From Pseudoxanthomonas broegbernensis (GTDB lineage Bacteria; Pseudomonadota; Gammaproteobacteria; Xanthomonadales; Xanthomonadaceae), in contig NZ_JACHGU010000002.1 of NCBI RefSeq assembly GCF_014202435.1, positions 186,001 through 250,000 on the forward strand: 64,000 bases of DNA, given 5' to 3'. The notes beneath the pieces are model-generated. The model did not search any database. It worked only from the letters and a program-made list of their open reading frames with translations, and was not told where the DNA came from. The translations under genes were made by a program, and so were the position numbers. This document shows, in pieces, positions 53,887 to 64,000 of this stretch (its first letter is position 1; every line of letters starts with the position of its first letter).

Positions 53887-55086
53887 TCAGCCGGAGAGGG
53901 CGCCCAGTTCGCGGCCGACGCGGACGAAGGCGTCGATCGCCTGGTCCAGTTGCGGGCGGGTGTGCGCCGCGCTGATCTGGATGCGGATGCGGGCCTGGCC
54001 TTGCGGCACCACCGGATAGAAGAAGCCGGTCGCGTAGATGCCTTCCTCCAGCAGCCGTCGGGCGAAGCGCTGCGCCAGCGGCGCGTCGTACAGCATCACC
54101 GGGCAGATTGGATGGGTGCCGGGTTTCAGGTCGAAGCCGGCCGCGCCCATCCGCTCGCGGAAGTAGGCGGTGTTGTCCCGCAGGCGCGCGCGCAGCTCGT
54201 CGGCGCCGGCCAGCATCTCGAACGCCTCGATCCCGGCGGCCACCACGTGCGGCGGCAGCGAATTGGAGAACAGGTAGGGGCGCGAACGCTGGCGCAGCAG
54301 TTCCACGATCTCGGCACGGGCGGTGGTGAAGCCACCCAGCGCGCCGCCCATGGCCTTGCCCAGGGTGCCGGTGAAGATGTCGATCTTCTCCATCACGCCC
54401 TTGACCTCGGCCGAGCCGCGGCCGGTGGCGCCGAGGAAGCCGGTGGCATGGCATTCGTCGATGTGGACCAGGGCGTCGTACTTGTCCGCCAGCGCGGCGA
54501 TCTCGTCCAGCGGGGCGATGAAGCCGTCCATCGAGAACACCCCGTCGGTGGTGACCATGACGGTGCGGGCGCCGTCGGCGCGGGCCTGCCGCAGTTGCTT
54601 CTCCAGGTCGGCCATGTCGCAGTTGGCGTACCGGTACCGCTTGGCCTTGCACAGGCGCACGCCATCGATGATCGAGGCATGGTTGAGGGCGTCGGAAACG
54701 ATCGCGTCGCGCTCGTCCAGCAGCGGCTCGAACAGGCCGCCGTTGGCGTCGAAGCAGGCGGCATAGAGAATGGTGTCCTGGGTGCCGAAGAACTCGGCGA
54801 TGGTCCGCTCCAGGCGCTTGTGCAGGTCCTGGGTGCCGCAGATGAAGCGTACCGAGGCCATGCCGAAGCCGTGGGAGTCCAGCGCGGCCTTGGCCGCGGC
54901 GACGATGTCCGGGTGGTCGGCCAGGCCCAGGTAGTTGTTGGCGCAGAAATTGAGCACCGTGCGCCCGTCGGCCAGGGCGATCCGCGCCGACTGCGGGCCG
55001 GTGATGATGCGCTCGGCCTTGAACAGGCCCTCCGCGCGCAGGGCCTGCAACTGCGCCGCGTAGCGGGCGAGGGCGGCTTCGGACAT
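53887..55086 (-). CDS. kbl: 2-amino-3-ketobutyrate CoA ligase (glycine C-acetyltransferase)
   Basis: PLP enzyme of 399 residues that cleaves 2-amino-3-oxobutyrate with CoA to glycine and acetyl-CoA, the second step of threonine breakdown. The PLP lysine is Lys244 ([10 protein letters not shown]), and [12 protein letters not shown] (208-219) contains Asp210 and His213. [14 protein letters not shown] near the N-terminus is typical. Start at 55086 (MSEAALARY) after TAAGGA. Its partner tdh lies 6.7 kb away on the same strand instead of adjacent. Confidence 0.95.
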   Translation of the reverse strand: MSEAALARYAAQLQALRAEGLFKAERIITGPQSARIALADGRTVLNFCANNYLGLADHPDIVAAAKAALDSHGFGMASVRFICGTQDLHKRLERTIAEFFGTQDTILYAACFDANGGLFEPLLDERDAIVSDALNHASIIDGVRLCKAKRYRYANCDMADLEKQLRQARADGARTVMVTTDGVFSMDGFIAPLDEIAALADKYDALVHIDECHATGFLGATGRGSAEVKGVMEKIDIFTGTLGKAMGGALGGFTTARAEIVELLRQRSRPYLFSNSLPPHVVAAGIEAFEMLAGADELRARLRDNTAYFRERMGAAGFDLKPGTHPICPVMLYDAPLAQRFARRLLEEGIYATGFFYPVVPQGQARIRIQISAAHTRPQLDQAIDAFVRVGRELGALSG

Positions 55087-55254
55087 GCGCAAATCCTTAA
55101 CTGCAAAGGGAAAAAGATAGTCTACCCGGGGTGGTGCCCGGCCCGCCTTCATGCGCGTTCGCTATAAGAATCCGCCGTCAAGTCATTTCCCGAGCCGAAA
55201 CTGAATAGGGACTATTTGCCCACCGGCCGATCGGCCACCACCAGGAAACGAGCA

Positions 55255-56709
55255 ATGCAACTGCGACGCAACGAGGGGCGCGGTGCCGGCGGGAGGCAGA
55301 TGTTCTGGCTGGCCGGGGCGCTGGCCTGCGCGCTGGCGGCTCCTGCCCTGGCCCAGGACAAGAAGCCGACGGTGGATGAGCTGCAGCGCCGGCTCGAGGC
55401 GCTCGAGCAGCGCTTTGGCGGCGCCGGGACGGCCACCGTCGACGGCCAGCCGCTGGACCTGTCCGCCCTGGACCAGCGCCTGCGCGCGCTGGAGCGCAAC
55501 CTGGAACTGCAGGAAGAGGTCCGCACGGCCAAGGAGAAAGAGGCGGCGGTGGTGACCGTCAACGACAAGGGCGCCTCGTTCAAGTCCGGCGACGGCGGCT
55601 ACGAGGTCAAGATCCGCGGCCTGCTGCAGGGCGACGGCCGCTTCTTCGGCAGCGGCGCACCGGCCGGCGCCAACGACACCTTCCTGCTGCGCACCGCGCG
55701 GCCGACCATCGAAGGCACCCTGGGCAAGTGGATCGGCTACCGCTTCACCCCGGAATTCGCCGGCGACAGCGCCAGCATCGTCGACGTCTACGCCGACCTT
55801 AAATTCTCCCCGGCGGCCACCCTGAGGGTGGGCAAGTTCACCTCGCCGGTCGGCCTGGAGCGCCTGCAGTCGTCCTCGTCGCTGCCCGACATCGAGCGCG
55901 CGCTGGTCAGCGAACTCAACCCCAACCGCGACATCGGCGTGCAGTTGCAGGGCGAGGTGGCCGGCGGCAAGGTCGGCTATGCGATCGGCGTGTTCAACGG
56001 CACCGTCGACGGCCGCGACGCGGTGACCAGCAACCCGGACGATAACTTCGAGTACGCCGGGCGGGTGTTCGTCGAGCCGCTCAAGGGCAGCGGCGGCTTC
56101 TGGTCCGGGCTGGGCTTCGGCATCGGCGGCAGCATCGGCGACGTCGAGGGCGCCGGCAACAACTTCCTGCCGCGCTACCGCACCCCGGGCCAGTCGCAGT
56201 TCTTCAACTACCGCAGCGCCGTGGCCGCCGACGGCCGCCGTACCCGCTGGTCCCCGCAGGGCTATTTCTATCGCGGGAGCTTCGGCCTGCTGGCCGAATA
56301 CGCTTCTTCCAGCCAGGAACTGCGCGTGGACGGCGCCACCGCCGAGCTGGAAACCACCGCCTGGCAGGCCACCGCCAGTTGGGTGCTGACCGGCGAGGAC
56401 GCCGGCTACCGCGGCGTGGCCAAGCCGGCACGGTCGTTCAACCCGGGCAAGGGCGGCTGGGGCGCCTGGGAAGTGGTGGCGCGCTATGGCGAGCTGGAAG
56501 TGGACGATGGCGCCTTCCCCCTGTTCGCCGACCCGGCGGTGGCCGCGCGCAAGGCCGATGCCTGGGTGGCCGGCGTCAACTGGTACCTCAACAGCAATCT
56601 CAAGCTGGTCGTGAACTACCTGCAGACCGGGTTCGAGGGCGGCGCGGCCGGCGGCGCCGACCGTCCCACCGAGAAGGCCGTGTTCACCCGCCTGCAAGTC
56701 GCGTTCTGA
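55255..56709 (+). CDS. OprO/OprP-like outer-membrane porin
   Basis: 484 residues. A long signal peptide ends ALA near residue 33; then a heptad-like helical stretch (about 38-100: [15 protein letters not shown] and [17 protein letters not shown]) of the kind that precedes trimeric anion-selective porins, then a beta-barrel ending in Phe (FTRLQVAF), the outer-membrane insertion signal. Family members take up phosphate or polyphosphate. Here it lies 29 bases before a sulfate-binding protein gene, so sulfate or another sulfur oxyanion is the likelier substrate. The start at 55255 has CAGGAAACG upstream. Confidence 0.88.
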   Translation: MQLRRNEGRGAGGRQMFWLAGALACALAAPALAQDKKPTVDELQRRLEALEQRFGGAGTATVDGQPLDLSALDQRLRALERNLELQEEVRTAKEKEAAVVTVNDKGASFKSGDGGYEVKIRGLLQGDGRFFGSGAPAGANDTFLLRTARPTIEGTLGKWIGYRFTPEFAGDSASIVDVYADLKFSPAATLRVGKFTSPVGLERLQSSSSLPDIERALVSELNPNRDIGVQLQGEVAGGKVGYAIGVFNGTVDGRDAVTSNPDDNFEYAGRVFVEPLKGSGGFWSGLGFGIGGSIGDVEGAGNNFLPRYRTPGQSQFFNYRSAVAADGRRTRWSPQGYFYRGSFGLLAEYASSSQELRVDGATAELETTAWQATASWVLTGEDAGYRGVAKPARSFNPGKGGWGAWEVVARYGELEVDDGAFPLFADPAVAARKADAWVAGVNWYLNSNLKLVVNYLQTGFEGGAAGGADRPTEKAVFTRLQVAF

Positions 56710-56738
56710 CCTACTCCCACGCAAACGGAGCCAAGCCC

Positions 56739-57770
56739 ATGAACATCTCCACCCGCTACCGCAAATCCGCCTTCCGCCTGCTCGCCGCCGCGTTCTGCCT
56801 GGCCATGGCGGCGGGCGCGGCGGCCAAGGACGCCAAGCTGCTCAATGTCTCCTACGACCCCACCCGCGAGCTCTACCGCGAATACAACGCCGCCTTCGCC
56901 GAGCACTGGCAGAAGGCCAAGGGCCAGAAGGTGACGATCGAGGCCTCGCATGGCGGTTCGGGCAAGCAGGCGCGCGCGGTGATCGACGGCCTGGAGGCCG
57001 ACGTGGTCACCCTGGCGCTGGCCTACGACATCGATTCCATCGCCGAGCGGGCCAAGCTGTTCCCGGCCAACTGGCAGCAGCGCCTGCCCGAGAACAGTGC
57101 GCCCTACACCTCGACCATCGTGTTCCTGGTGCGCAAGGGCAACCCGAAGAACATCCGCGACTGGCACGATCTGCTCAAGCCGGGCGTATCGGTGATCACG
57201 CCCAACCCGAAGACCTCCGGCGGCGCGCGCTGGAACTACCTGGCCGCCTGGGCCTACGGGCTGAAGATCTTCAAGGGCGACGAGGCCAAGACCCGCAACT
57301 TCGTGTCCGCACTGTTCCGCAACGTGCCGGTGCTGGATACCGGCGCCCGCGGCTCGACCACCACCTTCGTCCAGCGCGGCATCGGCGACGTGCTGCTGGC
57401 CTGGGAGAACGAGGCGTTCCTGTCGATCGAGGAACTGGGCCCGGACAAATTCGACATCGTGGTGCCGTCGCTGTCGATACTGGCCGAACCACCGGTGGCG
57501 CTGGTGGACAAGAACGTGGACCGGCACGGTACCCGCGAGGTCGCGCAGGCCTACCTGGAATACCTGTATTCGCCCGAGGGCCAGCGCATCGCCGCCAAGC
57601 ACTACTACCGCCCGCGCCATCCCCAGCACGCCGACCCGAAGGACATCGCGCGCTTCCCCAAGGTCGAGCTGGTGACCATCGACGGGGTGTTCGGCTCCTG
57701 GGCCGAGGCGCAGAAGAAGCACTTCGCCGACGGCGGCGAGTTCGACCGCATCCAGCAGGCGAAGAGGTGA
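56739..57770 (+). CDS. sbp: Periplasmic sulfate-binding protein
   Basis: 343 residues. Signal peptide to about residue 29 (GAAA|K). The mature start [17 protein letters not shown] and [18 protein letters not shown] are ligand-pocket segments of Sbp/Cys[16 protein letters not shown] is the second lobe hallmark. It delivers sulfate (possibly thiosulfate) to CysUWA. The start at 56739 follows ACGGAG. Second gene of the module porin-sbp-cysU-cysW-cysA. Confidence 0.95.
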   Translation: MNISTRYRKSAFRLLAAAFCLAMAAGAAAKDAKLLNVSYDPTRELYREYNAAFAEHWQKAKGQKVTIEASHGGSGKQARAVIDGLEADVVTLALAYDIDSIAERAKLFPANWQQRLPENSAPYTSTIVFLVRKGNPKNIRDWHDLLKPGVSVITPNPKTSGGARWNYLAAWAYGLKIFKGDEAKTRNFVSALFRNVPVLDTGARGSTTTFVQRGIGDVLLAWENEAFLSIEELGPDKFDIVVPSLSILAEPPVALVDKNVDRHGTREVAQAYLEYLYSPEGQRIAAKHYYRPRHPQHADPKDIARFPKVELVTIDGVFGSWAEAQKKHFADGGEFDRIQQAKR

Positions 57771-57798
57771 CGATGGCACTGCTTCACGGGACGCCGCG

Positions 57799-58686
57799 AT
57801 GAGCGCGGCGGCAACGGGTCCCGCGATCGCCACGCCGCCTTCGGGCGGCGTGGCCGTGCGCGGGCGCCGGGTGATGCCCGGCTTCGGCCTGAGCCTGGGC
57901 TATACGCTGTCCTGGCTCGGCCTGATCGTGCTGATTCCGCTGGCGGGGGTGTTCCTGCATTCGGCACAGTTGGGGTGGGATGGGTTGTGGCGGACGTGGA
58001 CCGAGCCGCGCGTGCTGGCGGCGCTGAAGATCAGCTTCGGCACCGCGCTGGTGGCGGCCGCGTTCAACGCGGTGATGGGCACGCTGGTGGCCTGGGTGTT
58101 CGTGCGCTACCGCTTCCCGGGCCGGCGCCTGTTCGACGCGGTGATCGACCTGCCGTTCGCGCTGCCCACCGCGGTGGCCGGCATCGCACTGACCGCGCTG
58201 TACGGCCCCAACGGCTGGATCGGCCGCTGGCTGGAGGCGGTCGGAGTGAAGGTCGCCTACACCCCGCTGGGAATCATCGTGGCGCTGGTGTTCATCGGCC
58301 TGCCGTTCGTGGTGCGCGTGGTCCAGCCGGTACTGGCCGAGGCCGAGCGCGAACTGGAGGAGGCCGCGGCCACCCTGGGCGCCGGCCGCTGGCAGACCGT
58401 GGTCCGGGTGGTGCTGCCCTCGGTGTGGCCGGCGGTGCTGGCCGGCTTCGCCCTGGCCTTCGCCCGCGGCGTGGGCGAGTACGGCTCGGTGATCTTCATC
58501 GCCGGCAACATCCCGCAGGTGTCGGAGATCGCGCCGCTGCTGATCACCATCAAGCTGGAGGAGTTCGACTACGCCGGCGCCACCGCCATCGCCACCGCGA
58601 TGCTGCTGCTGTCGTTCGCATTGCTCTTGCTGATCAACACGCTGCAGTCGCGCCTGGCGCGCGGCGGGCGCAGGGGAGGGAGCTGA
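57799..58686 (+). CDS. cysU: Sulfate ABC transporter permease CysU (CysT)
   Basis: Inner-membrane permease of 295 residues with six predicted helices. The cytoplasmic EAA loop, which contacts the ATPase, reads [20 protein letters not shown]. The segment [15 protein letters not shown] is typical of CysT. It starts 28 bases after sbp; cysW follows after two bases. Confidence 0.95.
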   Translation: MSAAATGPAIATPPSGGVAVRGRRVMPGFGLSLGYTLSWLGLIVLIPLAGVFLHSAQLGWDGLWRTWTEPRVLAALKISFGTALVAAAFNAVMGTLVAWVFVRYRFPGRRLFDAVIDLPFALPTAVAGIALTALYGPNGWIGRWLEAVGVKVAYTPLGIIVALVFIGLPFVVRVVQPVLAEAERELEEAAATLGAGRWQTVVRVVLPSVWPAVLAGFALAFARGVGEYGSVIFIAGNIPQVSEIAPLLITIKLEEFDYAGATAIATAMLLLSFALLLLINTLQSRLARGGRRGGS

Positions 58687-58688
58687 CG

Positions 58689-59654
58689 ATGGCCGACCGA
58701 TCCACCGGCGCCCTCGCCCTGGATGCACTGGAGTTTCCCATGCAACACGCAACGACCCGCAGCGCGGCCCGGCCGGCCTCGCCGACCACCGAGCCGCGCT
58801 GGGTGCAGTGGCTGCTCATCCTGCTGGCCCTGAGCTTCCTGCTGTCCTTCCTCCTGCTGCCGTTGCTGCTGGTGTTCTCCGAGGCGCTGCGCGGCGGGGC
58901 GGCGGCGTTCCTGGCCGCGATCCGCGAGCCGGACGCGCTGGCCGCCATCCGCCTGAGCCTGTTGGTCACCGCCATCGTGCTGCCGCTGAACCTGGTGTTC
59001 GGCGTGGCCGCGGCCTGGACGGTGAGCAAGCACAGCTTCCCGGGCAAGCGCTGGCTGGTCAGCCTGATCGACCTGCCGTTCGCGGTCTCGCCGGTGGTGG
59101 CCGGCCTGCTGTTCATCCTGATCTTCGGCGCGCACGGCTGGGCCTGGCCGCTGATCGACGAGGGCTGGACCTTTGGCGTGCCGCTGCTGGGGCAGTTCCA
59201 CCTGCAGTTGCCGAAGATCGTGTTCGCGCTGCCCGGCATCGTGCTGGCCACGGTGTTCGTGACCTTCCCGTTCATCGCCCGCGAGCTGATGCCGCTGATG
59301 GAGCAGCAGGGCAGCGACGAGGAACTGGCGGCGCTGAGCCTGGGCGCCGGTGGCTGGCAGACGTTCTGGCGGGTGACCCTGCCCAACATCCGCTGGGGCC
59401 TGCTGTACGGCGTGCTGCTGTGCGGGGCGCGGGCGATGGGCGAGTTCGGCGCGGTGTCGGTGGTGTCCGGCCACATCCGCGGGCGCACCAACACGCTGCC
59501 GCTGCACGTGGAGATCCTCTACAACGAATACGCCTACAGCGCGGCCTTCGCCACCGCCTCGCTGCTGGCGCTGACCGCGCTGGTCACGCTGGTGCTCAAG
59601 ACCTGGCTGGAATGGCGCCACGGCGAATCCCTGGCCACCGGCCACCGCCGCTGA
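58689..59654 (+). CDS. cysW: Sulfate ABC transporter permease CysW
   Basis: Second permease, 321 residues, six predicted helices. EAA loop: [35 protein letters not shown] mirrors the CysU segment, and the end [16 protein letters not shown] is characteristic of CysW. The start at 58689 has GGGAGGGAG upstream; ATG 58740 is a possible shorter start. cysA follows after 10 bases. Confidence 0.95.
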   Translation: MADRSTGALALDALEFPMQHATTRSAARPASPTTEPRWVQWLLILLALSFLLSFLLLPLLLVFSEALRGGAAAFLAAIREPDALAAIRLSLLVTAIVLPLNLVFGVAAAWTVSKHSFPGKRWLVSLIDLPFAVSPVVAGLLFILIFGAHGWAWPLIDEGWTFGVPLLGQFHLQLPKIVFALPGIVLATVFVTFPFIARELMPLMEQQGSDEELAALSLGAGGWQTFWRVTLPNIRWGLLYGVLLCGARAMGEFGAVSVVSGHIRGRTNTLPLHVEILYNEYAYSAAFATASLLALTALVTLVLKTWLEWRHGESLATGHRR

Positions 59655-59664
59655 AGGAGACGAC

Positions 59665-60705
59665 ATGTCGATCGAGATCGAACACCTGTACAAGCGCTTC
59701 GGTACCTTCGCCGCGCTGGAGGACATCAGCCTGGAGATCCGCGAGGGCGAACTGCTGGCCCTGCTCGGCCCGTCCGGCTCGGGCAAGACCACGTTGCTGC
59801 GGATCATCGCCGGCCTGGAGCACGCCGACGGCGGCCGCGTCCTGTTCGGCGGCGAGGATGCCTCGCGGCTGGGCGTGCAGGAGCGGCGCGTGGGCTTCGT
59901 GTTCCAGCACTACGCGCTGTTCCGGCATATGACCGTGGCCGACAACATCGCCTTCGGCCTGAAGGTGCGGCGCCGGCGCGAGCGCTGGCCGGCGGCCAAG
60001 ATCGCCGGGCGGGTCGAGGAACTGCTGTCGCTGGTGCAACTGCAGGGCCTGGGCGGGCGCTATCCGGCGCAGTTGTCCGGCGGCCAGCGGCAGCGCGTGG
60101 CGCTGGCCCGCGCGCTGGCCATCGAGCCGCGCGTGCTGTTGCTGGACGAGCCGTTCGGCGCGCTGGACGCGCAGGTGCGGCGCGACCTGCGTGGCTGGCT
60201 GCGGGAACTGCACGACCGCACCGGCGTGACCACCGTGTTCGTCACCCACGACCAGGAGGAAGCGCTGGAACTGGCCGACCGTGTGGCCATCCTCAACGGC
60301 GGCCGGATCGAACAACTGGCCACGCCGGCCGAAGCCTACGACCGACCGGCCTCGCCGTTCGTGTATTCGTTCGTCGGCGCGGTCAACCGCCTGCGCGGCC
60401 GCCGCCGCGGCGACCGCATCGAGGTCGCCGGACTGGCACTGCCGGCCGGCGCGGCGACGCCGGACGCGGCGGAAGTGGACCTGTACGTGCGGCCGGAGGA
60501 CCTGAGGATCGGTGAGGGCGGCTGGCCGGCTTTGGTGCTGGGCAGCCAGCGCAGCGGCCCGCGCGTGCGCCTGCGCGTGCGCCTGCTCGGCGGCACCGAC
60601 GAGGAAGTGGAACTGGAACTGCCGGTGGACGCCGAGGCGGCGCATCCGCCCGGCAGCCAGGTGCGATTGGCGCCGGCCCGATACGGCACCTTCGCGGCGG
60701 GCTGA
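59665..60705 (+). CDS. cysA: Sulfate ABC transporter ATP-binding protein CysA
   Basis: ATPase of 346 residues. Walker [10 protein letters not shown] (35-43), Q-loop Gln81, signature LSGGQ (137-141), Walker B LLLDEP (158-163) and switch His in [10 protein letters not shown]. The C-terminal part from about 240 is the short regulatory beta domain (YVRPEDLRI). Last gene of the sulfate module; no clear terminator follows before the TorF gene. Confidence 0.96.
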   Translation: MSIEIEHLYKRFGTFAALEDISLEIREGELLALLGPSGSGKTTLLRIIAGLEHADGGRVLFGGEDASRLGVQERRVGFVFQHYALFRHMTVADNIAFGLKVRRRRERWPAAKIAGRVEELLSLVQLQGLGGRYPAQLSGGQRQRVALARALAIEPRVLLLDEPFGALDAQVRRDLRGWLRELHDRTGVTTVFVTHDQEEALELADRVAILNGGRIEQLATPAEAYDRPASPFVYSFVGAVNRLRGRRRGDRIEVAGLALPAGAATPDAAEVDLYVRPEDLRIGEGGWPALVLGSQRSGPRVRLRVRLLGGTDEEVELELPVDAEAAHPPGSQVRLAPARYGTFAAG

Positions 60706-60815
60706 AGAACGCGCGGGACGCGGACCGGGACGAAGGCGACGGGTTCTCCAGAGGCCGATAAATGGCGCGGCGTGGTGCATACGCTGCCCCATTCGGGGGC
60801 GCCCGCACTGGGTTG

Positions 60816-60841
60816 GTGCAAACATTAAAAATTTGTTGCAC
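60816..60841. promoter_or_regulatory. Inverted repeat upstream of the TorF-type gene
   Basis: GTGCAA (60816-60821) and TTGCAC (60836-60841) form a perfect inverted repeat across a 14-base AT-rich spacer, about 100 bases before the TorF start. The stretch is strikingly AT-rich for this genome. It could be a regulator site or part of the promoter; no regulator is assigned. Confidence 0.45.
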
Positions 60842-60941
60842 GGACAATGCCGGCCGGGTTAAACGTTCGCTGGAACCATGGGTGGAGAGCGGCAAGGGCC
60901 CATGGTTCCGCTCCCACCCCCACCGATTGGAGAACCCCCGG

Positions 60942-61640
60942 ATGAAGCCGTTCAAGCTCGCTGCGCTCGCCATTGCGCTTCTCGCCCTGCCCTTTGCATC
61001 GCTGGCGCAGGAGGCCGACGAGGCCGCCTCGCCGTTGACCTGGTCCGTCGCGGCCGTTTCCGACTACGTCTGGCGCGGTGCCTCGCAGTCGGACGAGAAC
61101 CCCACCGCCCAGGCCGGGCTGACCTATACCTCGTCCAGCGGCGTGTATGCCGGCGTCTGGGGTTCGGGCGTGGACTTCGGTCCCGGCGATCCCGACCTGG
61201 AGGTCGACTACTTCGTCGGCTACAACGTCGATCTGAGCGAGTCGGTCAATTTCGACGTCCTGCTCAACCGCTACAGCTATCCGGGCGCGGCCGACCTGAA
61301 CTTCAACGAGCTGGCCGCCACCGCCGCCTTCGCCGAGACCTACCGCCTGACGGTGGCCTACAGCAACGACTTCGGCGGCTCGGACACCGACGCGTGGTAC
61401 TTCGCCGGCGGCGCCAGTTGGGGCCTGCCCAACGACTTCAGCCTGGATGCCGGGGTGGGCTACAGCAAGTTCGACAGCGCCTACTCGGACAACTACGTGG
61501 ACTGGAACATCGGCGTCAGCAAGAGCTGGGGCCTGTTCACCGCCGCGTTGGGCTACCACGGCGTGGACGGCAACGGTCGCGACATCTTCGGCGACCTGGC
61601 CGACGACCGCCTGGTGCTGACCTTGAGCCTGGGCAACTGA
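60942..61640 (+). CDS. TorF-family putative porin
   Basis: 232 residues. Signal peptide MKPFKLAALAIALLALPFAS, cleaved at SLA|Q near 22. The mature protein opens with SVAAVSDYVWRGASQSDENP, the hallmark of the TorF (Gcw_chp) family, and consists of alternating beta segments. The substrate of the family is not established. Start at 60942 after TTGGAGAAC. It is a single gene with its own AT-rich upstream region and a strong terminator. Confidence 0.9.
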   Translation: MKPFKLAALAIALLALPFASLAQEADEAASPLTWSVAAVSDYVWRGASQSDENPTAQAGLTYTSSSGVYAGVWGSGVDFGPGDPDLEVDYFVGYNVDLSESVNFDVLLNRYSYPGAADLNFNELAATAAFAETYRLTVAYSNDFGGSDTDAWYFAGGASWGLPNDFSLDAGVGYSKFDSAYSDNYVDWNIGVSKSWGLFTAALGYHGVDGNGRDIFGDLADDRLVLTLSLGN

Positions 61641-61681
61641 GCCGGGCGGATTCCGCGCCGGCGAGGCGGCAAGCGCAACAC

Positions 61682-61709
61682 GGGAAAGGCGCCGCAAGGC
61701 GCCTTTCCC
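61682..61709 (+). terminator. Intrinsic terminator after the TorF gene
   Basis: GGGAAAGGCGCC (61682-61693), GCAA tetraloop, GGCGCCTTTCCC (61698-61709). Perfect 12-bp stem. It lies between the convergent TorF and tdh genes and could serve both. Confidence 0.82.
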
Positions 61710-61788
61710 CCATTCTCACCCTGGAATATTCGCACCCTGGAGTAGACCGATCGCCAGCGCGATGCGCGAACGGCTCCCGGCCGCCGGC

Positions 61789-62823
61789 TCAGTGCCAGCT
61801 CAGCACCACCTTGCCGGCCTTGCCCTGTTCCATCAGGTCGAAGCCGCGCTGGAACGCCTCGGCCGGCAACTGGTGGGTGAGTACCTTGCCCAGCGGGAAA
61901 CCGGACAGCACCAGTTGGGTCATCTTGTACCAGGTCTCGTACATCTTCCTGCCGTAGATGCCCTGCACGGTCAGGCCCTTGAAGATGATCCGGTCCCAGT
62001 CCACGCCCGAGCCCTTGGGCAGCAGGCCGAGCAGGGCGACCTTGCCGCCGTGGTACATGCAGTCGAGCATGTCGTTGAACGCGCGCGGGTTGCCGCTCAT
62101 CTCCAGGCCCACGTCGAAGCCTTCCATGTGCAGGTTGGCCATCGCGTCCTTGAGCGAGGCGTCGGCCACGTTGACCACGCGGGTGGCGCCCATGTCCGCG
62201 GCCAGCTTCAGGCGGAAGTCGTTGACGTCGGTGATGACGACATTGCGCGCGCCGATGTGCTTGCAGATGCCGGCGGCGATGATGCCGATGGGGCCGGCGC
62301 CGGTGATCAGTACGTCCTCGCCGACCACGTCGAACTCCAGCGCGCAGTGAGCGGCGTTGCCGCAAGGGTCGAAGAAGGCAGCCAGCTCCGACGGGATCGG
62401 GTCGGGGATCGGCCACAGGTTGGAGGCCGGCATCACGATGTACTCGGCGAAGGCGCCGTCGCGGTCGACCCCTATGCCCTGCGTGTGCGGGCACAGGTGC
62501 GGGCGCCCGCCGCGGCAGTTGCGGCAGTGGCCGCAGACGATGTGGCCCTCGGCCGACACGCGCTGGCCGATGCGGTAGCCGGACGCACCCGGGCCCAGCG
62601 CGGCCACCCGGCCGACGAACTCGTGGCCGATCACCAGCCCCGGGCGGATGGTGCGCTGCGCCCACTCGTCCCACAGGTGGATGTGCAGGTCGGTGCCGCA
62701 GATGGCGGTCTTCTCGACCCGGATCAGCACCTCGTTGGGGCCGGCCATGGGCACCGGCACCTCGTCCATCCAGAGGCCCCTGGTGGCCTCGCGCTTGACC
62801 AGCGCCCTCATCGTACCGGCCAT
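61789..62823 (-). CDS. tdh: L-threonine 3-dehydrogenase
   Basis: NAD- and zinc-dependent enzyme of 344 residues, threonine to 2-amino-3-oxobutyrate, the substrate of Kbl. Catalytic zinc ligands: Cys42 ([10 protein letters not shown]) and His67-Glu68 (VIGHEFVG). Structural zinc: Cys97, Cys100, Cys103, Cys111. NAD motif TGAGPIG in [14 protein letters not shown]. The start at 62823 has GGAG upstream; ATG 62811 is the alternative. It is separated from kbl by the sulfate transport genes and the TorF gene, which are on the opposite strand. Confidence 0.95.
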   Translation of the reverse strand: MAGTMRALVKREATRGLWMDEVPVPMAGPNEVLIRVEKTAICGTDLHIHLWDEWAQRTIRPGLVIGHEFVGRVAALGPGASGYRIGQRVSAEGHIVCGHCRNCRGGRPHLCPHTQGIGVDRDGAFAEYIVMPASNLWPIPDPIPSELAAFFDPCGNAAHCALEFDVVGEDVLITGAGPIGIIAAGICKHIGARNVVITDVNDFRLKLAADMGATRVVNVADASLKDAMANLHMEGFDVGLEMSGNPRAFNDMLDCMYHGGKVALLGLLPKGSGVDWDRIIFKGLTVQGIYGRKMYETWYKMTQLVLSGFPLGKVLTHQLPAEAFQRGFDLMEQGKAGKVVLSWH

Positions 62824-62935
62824 CGTCGGTCTCCGGCGGGGAAAGCGGCATTGTATGTTGCTCGAGAAACCATTGGCGTGATGCCGCCGCGGTGCGGCCG
62901 TAGGCCATCGGTCATGGGGCGCCCCGGACCGGGCG

Positions 62936-62945
62936 TGGCTAGAAT
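62936..62945 (+). promoter_or_regulatory. -10 promoter candidate of the S46 peptidase gene
   Basis: TAGAAT (62940-62945) with a TG four bases upstream, 30 bases before the ATG at 62976. The -35 is not evident. Confidence 0.4.
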
Positions 62946-62975
62946 GGGGAAATCATTTCACATGGAACCGTCGCC

Positions 62976-64000
62976 ATGCGCCTGCGTCTGCTCTCCGTTT
63001 CCGTCCTGGCGGTCCTGGCCGCCGTTCCCGCCGCCCATGCCGGCGAGGGCATGTGGGTGCCGCAGCAACTGCCGCAGATCGCCGGCCCGCTGGAGAAGGC
63101 CGGCCTGAAGCTGTCGCCGCGGCAACTGGCCGACCTGACCGGCGATCCGATGGGCGCGGTGGTGGCGCTGGGCGGCTGCACCGCCAGCTTCGTCTCCCCC
63201 AACGGCCTGGTGGTGACCAACCACCACTGCGCCTACGGCGCCATCCAGCTCAACTCCACCGCGCAGGACAACTTGATCGAGCAGGGATTCAACGCGCCCA
63301 CGCCGGCCGCCGAACTCAGCGCCGGGCCCAACGCGCGCGTGTTCGTGCTCGACCAGATCACCGACGTGACCGAACGGGCGCAGGCGGCCATCGCCGCCGC
63401 CGGCGACGACGCGCTGGGCCGCACCCGCGCGCTGGAGGACTTCGAGAAGAAGCTGGTCGCGCAATGCGAGGCCGACGAGGGCTTCCGCTGCCGCCTGTAC
63501 AGCTTCTCCGGCGGCAACGTCTACCGCCTGTTCAAGAACCTGGAGATCCGCGACGTGCGCCTGGCCTACGCGCCCCCGGGCAGCGTGGGCAAGTACGGCG
63601 GCGACATCGACAACTGGATGTGGCCGCGCCACACCGGCGACTTCGCCTTCTACCGCGCCTACGTCGGCAAGGACGGCAAGCCGGCCGCGTTTTCGGCCGA
63701 CAACGTGCCGTACAAGCCCAGGCACTGGCTCACGCTCGCCGAGCAGCCGCTGGGCGCGGGCGATTTCGTGATGGTGGCCGGCTACCCGGGCTCGACCAAC
63801 CGCTATGCGCTGGCCGCCGAGTTCGACAACACCGCGCAATGGACCTATCCCACCATCGCCCGCCACTACCGGGAGCTGATCGCCCTGGTCGGCGAGGCCG
63901 GCAAGCAGGACCCGGACATCCAGGTGAAGTACGCCAGCACCATGGCCGGCTGGAACAACACCAGCAAGAACTACGCCGGCCAGCTCGAAGGCTTCCGCCG
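62976..64000 (+). CDS. S46-family dipeptidyl-peptidase, 5' part
   Basis: Cut by the window end; 341 codons are present of an expected 700 or so. Signal peptide MRLRLLSVSVLAVLAAVPAA, cleaved near AHA|G. Chymotrypsin-like family S46 (DPP7/DPP11) marks: GGCTASFVSPNGLVVTNHHC with the catalytic His at 83-84, and GDIDNWMWPRHTGDF with Asp222 as the likely catalytic Asp. The catalytic Ser would lie beyond the window. These enzymes remove dipeptides from peptides in the periplasm. The ATG at 62962 is in a different frame. Confidence 0.92.
   Translation, partial: MRLRLLSVSVLAVLAAVPAAHAGEGMWVPQQLPQIAGPLEKAGLKLSPRQLADLTGDPMGAVVALGGCTASFVSPNGLVVTNHHCAYGAIQLNSTAQDNLIEQGFNAPTPAAELSAGPNARVFVLDQITDVTERAQAAIAAAGDDALGRTRALEDFEKKLVAQCEADEGFRCRLYSFSGGNVYRLFKNLEIRDVRLAYAPPGSVGKYGGDIDNWMWPRHTGDFAFYRAYVGKDGKPAAFSADNVPYKPRHWLTLAEQPLGAGDFVMVAGYPGSTNRYALAAEFDNTAQWTYPTIARHYRELIALVGEAGKQDPDIQVKYASTMAGWNNTSKNYAGQLEGFR

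Noticed and set aside
60811-60850. NtrC binding site or sigma-54 promoter before the TorF gene
   Set aside because: The half-sites are in the wrong orientation and spacing for TGCACC-N5-GGTGCA, and no TGGC-N8-TTGC element of correct spacing is present.

Overview
The window is a high-GC (about two thirds G+C) gammaproteobacterial chromosome segment, most like the Xanthomonadaceae/Lysobacteraceae (Xanthomonas, Pseudoxanthomonas, Luteimonas, Lysobacter group). Reasons: the str-S10-spc-alpha ribosomal cluster is joined to the tuf-tRNA-Trp-secE-nusG-rplKAJL-rpoBC block in one run; rpmJ is missing after secY; dsbB, a class II DAHP synthase, typA, a TorF-type porin and an S46 peptidase follow. The genus cannot be fixed from sequence alone. 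No mobile element, CRISPR array or phage gene was seen.

Layout. 1-33343 is the transcription/translation core, all on the + strand: tuf copy 1, tRNA-Trp, secE, nusG, rplKAJL, rpoBC, rpsLG, fusA, tuf copy 2, the S10 operon (rpsJ to rpsQ), the spc operon (rplN to secY) and the alpha operon (rpsM, rpsK, rpsD, rpoA, rplQ), closed by a strong terminator. Several spacers inside this run are unusually long and hold promoters and GC hairpins. The leaders of rpsL and rpsJ are visibly related to each other.

33400-41440 is general metabolism and housekeeping: dsbB, class II DAHP synthase, an exported amidase and typA (- strand), then ppiB, a membrane-anchored glutaredoxin and mdh. 41680-45800 is a propionate (2-methylcitrate) locus: prpB-prpC transcribed away from a citrate-synthase-like protein with an N-terminal helix-turn-helix. 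Between the divergent starts lie an AT-rich cluster of TTGAT/ATCAA half-sites and twelve perfect copies of the hexamer GCCGCT. I consider this the most interesting region of the window. 45845-51203 (- strand) holds a GST, a SleB-like hydrolase, a 2,4-dienoyl-CoA reductase, a YczE-like membrane protein and a zinc-type alcohol dehydrogenase.

51702-64000 is mostly envelope and transport: an OmpA protein, two small exported proteins sharing a C-terminal motif of unknown function, a phosphate/sulfate-type porin with a complete sulfate ABC transporter (sbp-cysU-cysW-cysA), a TorF porin, and the 5' part of an S46 peptidase. The two threonine-to-glycine genes, kbl and tdh, lie on the - strand on either side of the sulfate module rather than next to each other.
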